Shown here: one piece after another, positions 46,648 to 48,270 of the stretch | Numbering within the stretch: position 1 is the first letter of the stretch | How the letters are laid out: the number at the start of each line of letters is the position of its first letter | IMG/VR virus record: IMGVR_UViG_3300017605_000884 | Coordinates: 1-48,270 of that record | Reading direction: 5' to 3' (one strand) | Origin: a virus | Length of the DNA: 48,270 nucleotides | The notes under the pieces: model-generated | What the model saw: only the letters and a program-made list of their open reading frames with translations | What the model was told of the DNA's origin: nothing | The model's database searches: none | Program-made: the position numbers and the translations under genes

Positions 46648-48270
46648 CTGACCTTGGACCTTCCCGCGTCCTCGCCCTCGATCGCACCTTCCTCGAAGGC
46701 CCACCGCTGCCCCAACGTCTCCGAGCCGAGCTCGAGCCAGAACTTCGCGCCGCGCGCGCGCTGCATCTTGCGCGGGTTCCGGCCAGACACGAGCGTCCCG
46801 TCGCCACGGATCATCCCCAGCACCTCAGCCGAGTCGGCCGAGTACATGCGGAAGTAGGCGCCGGTCGTGTCTTCACTCATCACGATCGAGGGATTCGAGA
46901 AGCGCGCGTCCCGGTCGCCCTTGAGCGAGTACGGCCCGATGAGCTCGCGCGACGTGATGAGCTGCCCGTCGTCGGTTGAAGCGTTCTCGTCCCACTCGAG
47001 GAGGTTCCGGTTGCCGTTGGCCAGGATCAGCTTGCGGTCCTGCGGCTCGGTGCCGTCGAGCACGATCGTCGCGGTCGGCTGCACGAGCGCCGTGGCGAAG
47101 TCGTCCTCGCGCCAGTCGTGATCGAGCAGGCCGTAGAAGTAGTGCTTCAGGATCGTGCCCGGCGAGCCGTAGGGGATCACGTAGATGTGGATGCCCTGCG
47201 CGCGCCAGTTCCAGGAGAGCTCGACGTAGTTGCGCTTCAGGTCGATGTTGGCGAGGCGCCGCTGGATCCGACGCTCCGAGATCGGCTGCGGCTCGCCGCC
47301 CTTCCACGAGTAGAGCCCGCCACGCGCGCCGAAGAAGTACAGGACATTCCTGTCGTCGATGCACCAGCTCTTGTCACCGAAGGCGATGCCAACCGTCTGC
47401 GAGAGCTGGAGCCACTCGGCCTGTTGCCCGAGCGGGTCTCCGGCCAAGTACCAGATCGAGGAGTCGCACCCGACCAGGAGCTGCTGTTGGCTGTAGGGGA
47501 TGAGGCAGTTGATGATGTCCGGGGCCTGGCCGGCGCGGCTCGTGGTCGAGAACACGGCCATGTCGCTGCGCGGCGGGGGCGTGAAGAAGTCCCAGTCGAA
47601 CACGTCCTCGATCGCGCTCGCGGCCCAGAAGTGCGGGTCATCCTCGGTGCGCGCGCAGAAGGCTCGGCCGTGGTACTCGCTCCAGAGCTGCACGCCCTTC
47701 GGCACCTCGCCCTTGGTGGCCTTGAAGGCGCGCACGACGCCGTCCACGTGCGGCTGGTAGATCACCGATGAGCGGCCGTCGGAAGCGATCACGCGCTGGA
47801 AGATCGTCGTCGACGACACGTAGCGCGGGCTCTGGTCCAGCAAGCCCGATCCGCCGCGCGGGACCTGGTGCTCGCCGTAGCGGTCCACCACGTAGAGCGT
47901 GCCGCCGAGCACCGCGACGAGCTTCTTCTCGCGCGCGGGGAGTCCGTTCGGCGCCGAGTCGACCAGGTCGACCTCGTGAATCGCGTCGAGCGCGGTCGTC
48001 GAGGCGGCCTCGAGGTCGTTGTTCGAGCCGACCACGGTGCAGGAGTCGACCACGCCGATCGGGTCGAGCGCGGTGCTCACCGTCACGGGCTGGAAGCTGT
48101 TGCGCCCGTCCACGCGCTGATAGGGCGTCGGGCGCTGGCCACGCTCGAACTGCGCGCCCCAGGCTGAGACCGAGCCCACCCCGGACGGCGCCGAAGTATT
48201 TGGCGATACCTTGCAGTGCAGCACGCTCGGCGCCACGAAGGTCGCCGTCACGCTGATGCGGAAGAATTCG
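46644..48270 (-). CDS. Tail nozzle (tail tubular protein B-like), C-terminal 541 residues; start lies at 4046
   Basis: The frame is open at the right edge and continues in phase the gene that leaves the window at base 1; the junction reads SITD-G-EFFRISV, restoring a third spike-fibre module (GEFFRISVTATF, then VSAWGAQFERG). From about residue 1420 of the joined protein the sequence resembles a podovirus nozzle beta propeller: LVAVLGGTLYVVDRYG, GVVRAFKATKGEVP, CLIPYSQQQLLVGCDSSIW, VLYFFGARGGLYSWKGG and SERRIQRRLANIDL. It ends at TGA 46644 (ATGA with the fibre gene). Within it, GTG 48251 could start a 535-residue protein, but joining is far more natural. Confidence 0.85.
   Translation of the reverse strand, partial: EFFRISVTATFVAPSVLHCKVSPNTSAPSGVGSVSAWGAQFERGQRPTPYQRVDGRNSFQPVTVSTALDPIGVVDSCTVVGSNNDLEAASTTALDAIHEVDLVDSAPNGLPAREKKLVAVLGGTLYVVDRYGEHQVPRGGSGLLDQSPRYVSSTTIFQRVIASDGRSSVIYQPHVDGVVRAFKATKGEVPKGVQLWSEYHGRAFCARTEDDPHFWAASAIEDVFDWDFFTPPPRSDMAVFSTTSRAGQAPDIINCLIPYSQQQLLVGCDSSIWYLAGDPLGQQAEWLQLSQTVGIAFGDKSWCIDDRNVLYFFGARGGLYSWKGGEPQPISERRIQRRLANIDLKRNYVELSWNWRAQGIHIYVIPYGSPGTILKHYFYGLLDHDWREDDFATALVQPTATIVLDGTEPQDRKLILANGNRNLLEWDENASTDDGQLITSRELIGPYSLKGDRDARFSNPSIVMSEDTTGAYFRMYSADSAEVLGMIRGDGTLVSGRNPRKMQRARGAKFWLELGSETLGQRWAFEEGAIEGEDAGRSKVR

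Noticed and set aside
1-48270. Integrase or attachment site
   Set aside because: No tyrosine or serine recombinase gene was found on either strand, so the tRNA-like segment is not called an att site.

Overview
The window looks like one complete, circularly closed genome of a short-tailed (podovirus-like) dsDNA phage. The base composition is very GC-rich. The clearest evidence for closure is a reading frame: the leftward gene that starts at 4046 is still open at base 1, and the leftward frame open at base 48270 is its exact in-phase continuation. Together they give a 1,890-residue tail nozzle protein ending at 46644. No integrase, DNA polymerase, helicase loader, RNA polymerase or intact tRNA gene was recognised, so the phage probably replicates and transcribes with host enzymes and shows no sign of lysogeny. 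The host is unknown. A TatA homologue, twin-arginine signals and a Sec signal ending in TSAQ suggest a Gram-negative, perhaps Planctomycetota-like, host; this is weak inference.

Layout: almost everything is transcribed leftward as one very long unit, from a divergent control region at about 26304-26435, down to 1, around the junction to 48270 and on down to about 28409. (1) 26303-17507 holds early genes: a ribbon-helix-helix repressor candidate, a RecE-like exonuclease, a conserved phage replication-region protein, a RusA resolvase, a replication initiator carrying 11-bp iterons inside its gene, and about 15 small unknown proteins, many with zinc-binding cysteines. (2) 17463-11488 holds packaging genes (small-terminase-like protein, large terminase) mixed with an unusual export set: TatA, two twin-arginine-signal proteins, a Sec-exported cysteine-rich beta-helix protein and a PKD-like protein. 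(3) 11428-5482 holds portal, scaffold, major capsid and a putative decoration protein. (4) 5392 to 1 and 48270-41600 holds the head-tail adaptor, giant nozzle, repeat-rich tail fibre and internal virion proteins. (5) 41599-32876 is a 2,907-residue DarB-like methyltransferase/strawberry-notch-helicase polyvalent protein. (6) 32879-28409 holds a large virion protein with a possible glycan-lyase-like part, then small membrane, coiled-coil and lipoprotein genes that may form the lysis cassette. A short rightward cassette (26436-28433) encodes zinc-binding small proteins, a GroES-like co-chaperonin and a staphylococcal-nuclease-like protein.

The genes are packed head to tail. About 25 junctions are 4-base overlaps (ATGA, GTGA, once TTGA) and several more are TGATG, which fixes most start codons and implies translational coupling. 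The most interesting signals are the phage-borne Tat module, the lambda-like origin inside the initiator gene, a second five-unit 11-bp array at the start of the giant gene, two places where a well-coded small gene lies inside a longer open frame, and a tRNA-Met-like D-arm plus anticodon arm inside a coding sequence.
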